From Eubacteriales Family XIII. Incertae Sedis bacterium (GTDB lineage: Bacteria; Bacillota; Clostridia; Peptostreptococcales; Anaerovoracaceae), in assembly GCA_031263335.1 (NCBI GenBank), contig JAISGB010000194.1:1-6114 (forward strand): 6,114 nucleotides of DNA, written 5' to 3'. Shown piece by piece: positions 5,614 through 6,114 of the stretch. Position 1 is the first letter of the stretch. Every line of letters begins with the position of its first letter. The position numbers and the translations under genes were made by a program. The notes beneath the pieces are model-generated. The model had not been told where the DNA came from. It ran no database searches and saw only the letters and a list, made by a program, of their open reading frames with translations.

Positions 5614-6114
5614 TCAGTTTCCTTTCTCCTTTTCCGGTTTCACCGAGTCCGTCAAGACAAATTTTCCGTCTGTGACGGTGGTTATCGTGATGGGTTTGAT
5701 CGGGTTTCCGCGGTCGTCGAAGGTGATCTCCCCGGACGCCCCCGAGAACGCGTTCGTGTCGTGGAGCGCCGCCAATATCTTCCCGTGATCCGTCGAGGCG
5801 CCCGCCTCCCGCAGTCCTTCCAACGCGATGAGATAGGCGTCGAACGCCAAAGCGACGGCGGGATCGGGCGTCGCGTTCGCCCCGTATTTATCCCTGTACG
5901 CATCGAGGAACACGGACGACATCTCCGTGATGCGCGCGTCCTCGTTGTAATAGGTCGTGAAAACCATGTCCGACATCACGTCGGCCTTGTATGCGCCCAA
6001 CATCCCGTCCGTTCGCCATCGGTCCGTTCCGATAAAGTCGACGGAGAGGCCCGCGCCCTTGGCGTCTTTCATCGCGCGCAAGCCCGTCTCCCACGATCCG
6101 GGGAAGAAGATGAC
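5614..6114 (-). CDS. LivJ-like ABC transporter solute-binding protein (partial, N-terminus beyond window)
   Basis: The last 166 residues of a type I periplasmic-binding-fold protein of the Leu/Ile/Val family (Peripla_BP_6-like). Such proteins capture amino acids or related small molecules outside the membrane for a LivHMGF-type ABC importer. Visible: VIFFPGSWETGLRAMKDAK at the edge, FIGTDRWRTDGMLG, VFTTYYNEDARITEMSSVFLDAYRDKYG, DPAVALAFDAYLIALEGLREAG, and the closing FSGASGEITFDDRGNPIKPITITTVTDGKFV block typical of the family C-terminus. The frame is open to the window edge, so the signal peptide and lipobox, if any, are not visible. No permease or ATPase genes follow. Downstream come the Nfu-like gene and pepV, at 1-nt and 0-nt spacing. 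The substrate cannot be fixed from this fragment. Confidence 0.9.
   Translation of the reverse strand, partial: VIFFPGSWETGLRAMKDAKGAGLSVDFIGTDRWRTDGMLGAYKADVMSDMVFTTYYNEDARITEMSSVFLDAYRDKYGANATPDPAVALAFDAYLIALEGLREAGASTDHGKILAALHDTNAFSGASGEITFDDRGNPIKPITITTVTDGKFVLTDSVKPEKEKGN

Overview
All recognisable genes in this window lie on the minus strand, so the text reads from high to low coordinates. The DNA is GC-rich. Gene content and order (tsaE-tsaB-rimI-tsaD run, an RFN/FMN riboswitch in front of an ECF riboflavin S component, a PepV-type M20 dipeptidase, Shine-Dalgarno sites close to GGAGG, one TTG start) suggest a GC-rich Bacillota/Clostridia-like bacterium. No species can be named from the sequence alone.

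Right part (6114-3930): the C-terminal part of a LivJ-like amino-acid-type ABC solute-binding protein runs in from the window edge. One base after its stop comes a 74-residue stand-alone NifU C-terminal (Nfu) Fe-S domain protein. Directly abutting that is a full-length PepV-type M20 dipeptidase. The 1-nt and 0-nt junctions mean these three are probably one operon, linking amino-acid/peptide acquisition and breakdown with a small Fe-S scaffold protein.

Middle part (3947-2861): a promoter with both consensus hexamers and a 17-bp spacer begins inside the last codons of pepV. It drives a leader holding an unusually long FMN riboswitch, then a strong intrinsic terminator, then ribU, the substrate-binding S component of an ECF riboflavin importer. 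This is a self-contained unit in which FMN is expected to shut down riboflavin uptake. There is no separate terminator between pepV and this unit.

Left part (2860-1): a 147-bp imperfect palindrome fills the gap after ribU. It is followed by tsaE, tsaB, rimI and tsaD (tsaD is cut by the window start), a tightly overlapping operon for the threonylcarbamoyl-transfer step of tRNA t6A37 synthesis, with a GNAT N-acetyltransferase in the usual position.

Everything recognised belongs to known families and I see no new defence, mobile or biosynthetic system. The least explained piece of DNA is the 147-bp palindrome. The promoter-riboswitch-terminator layout is the most interesting regulatory arrangement.
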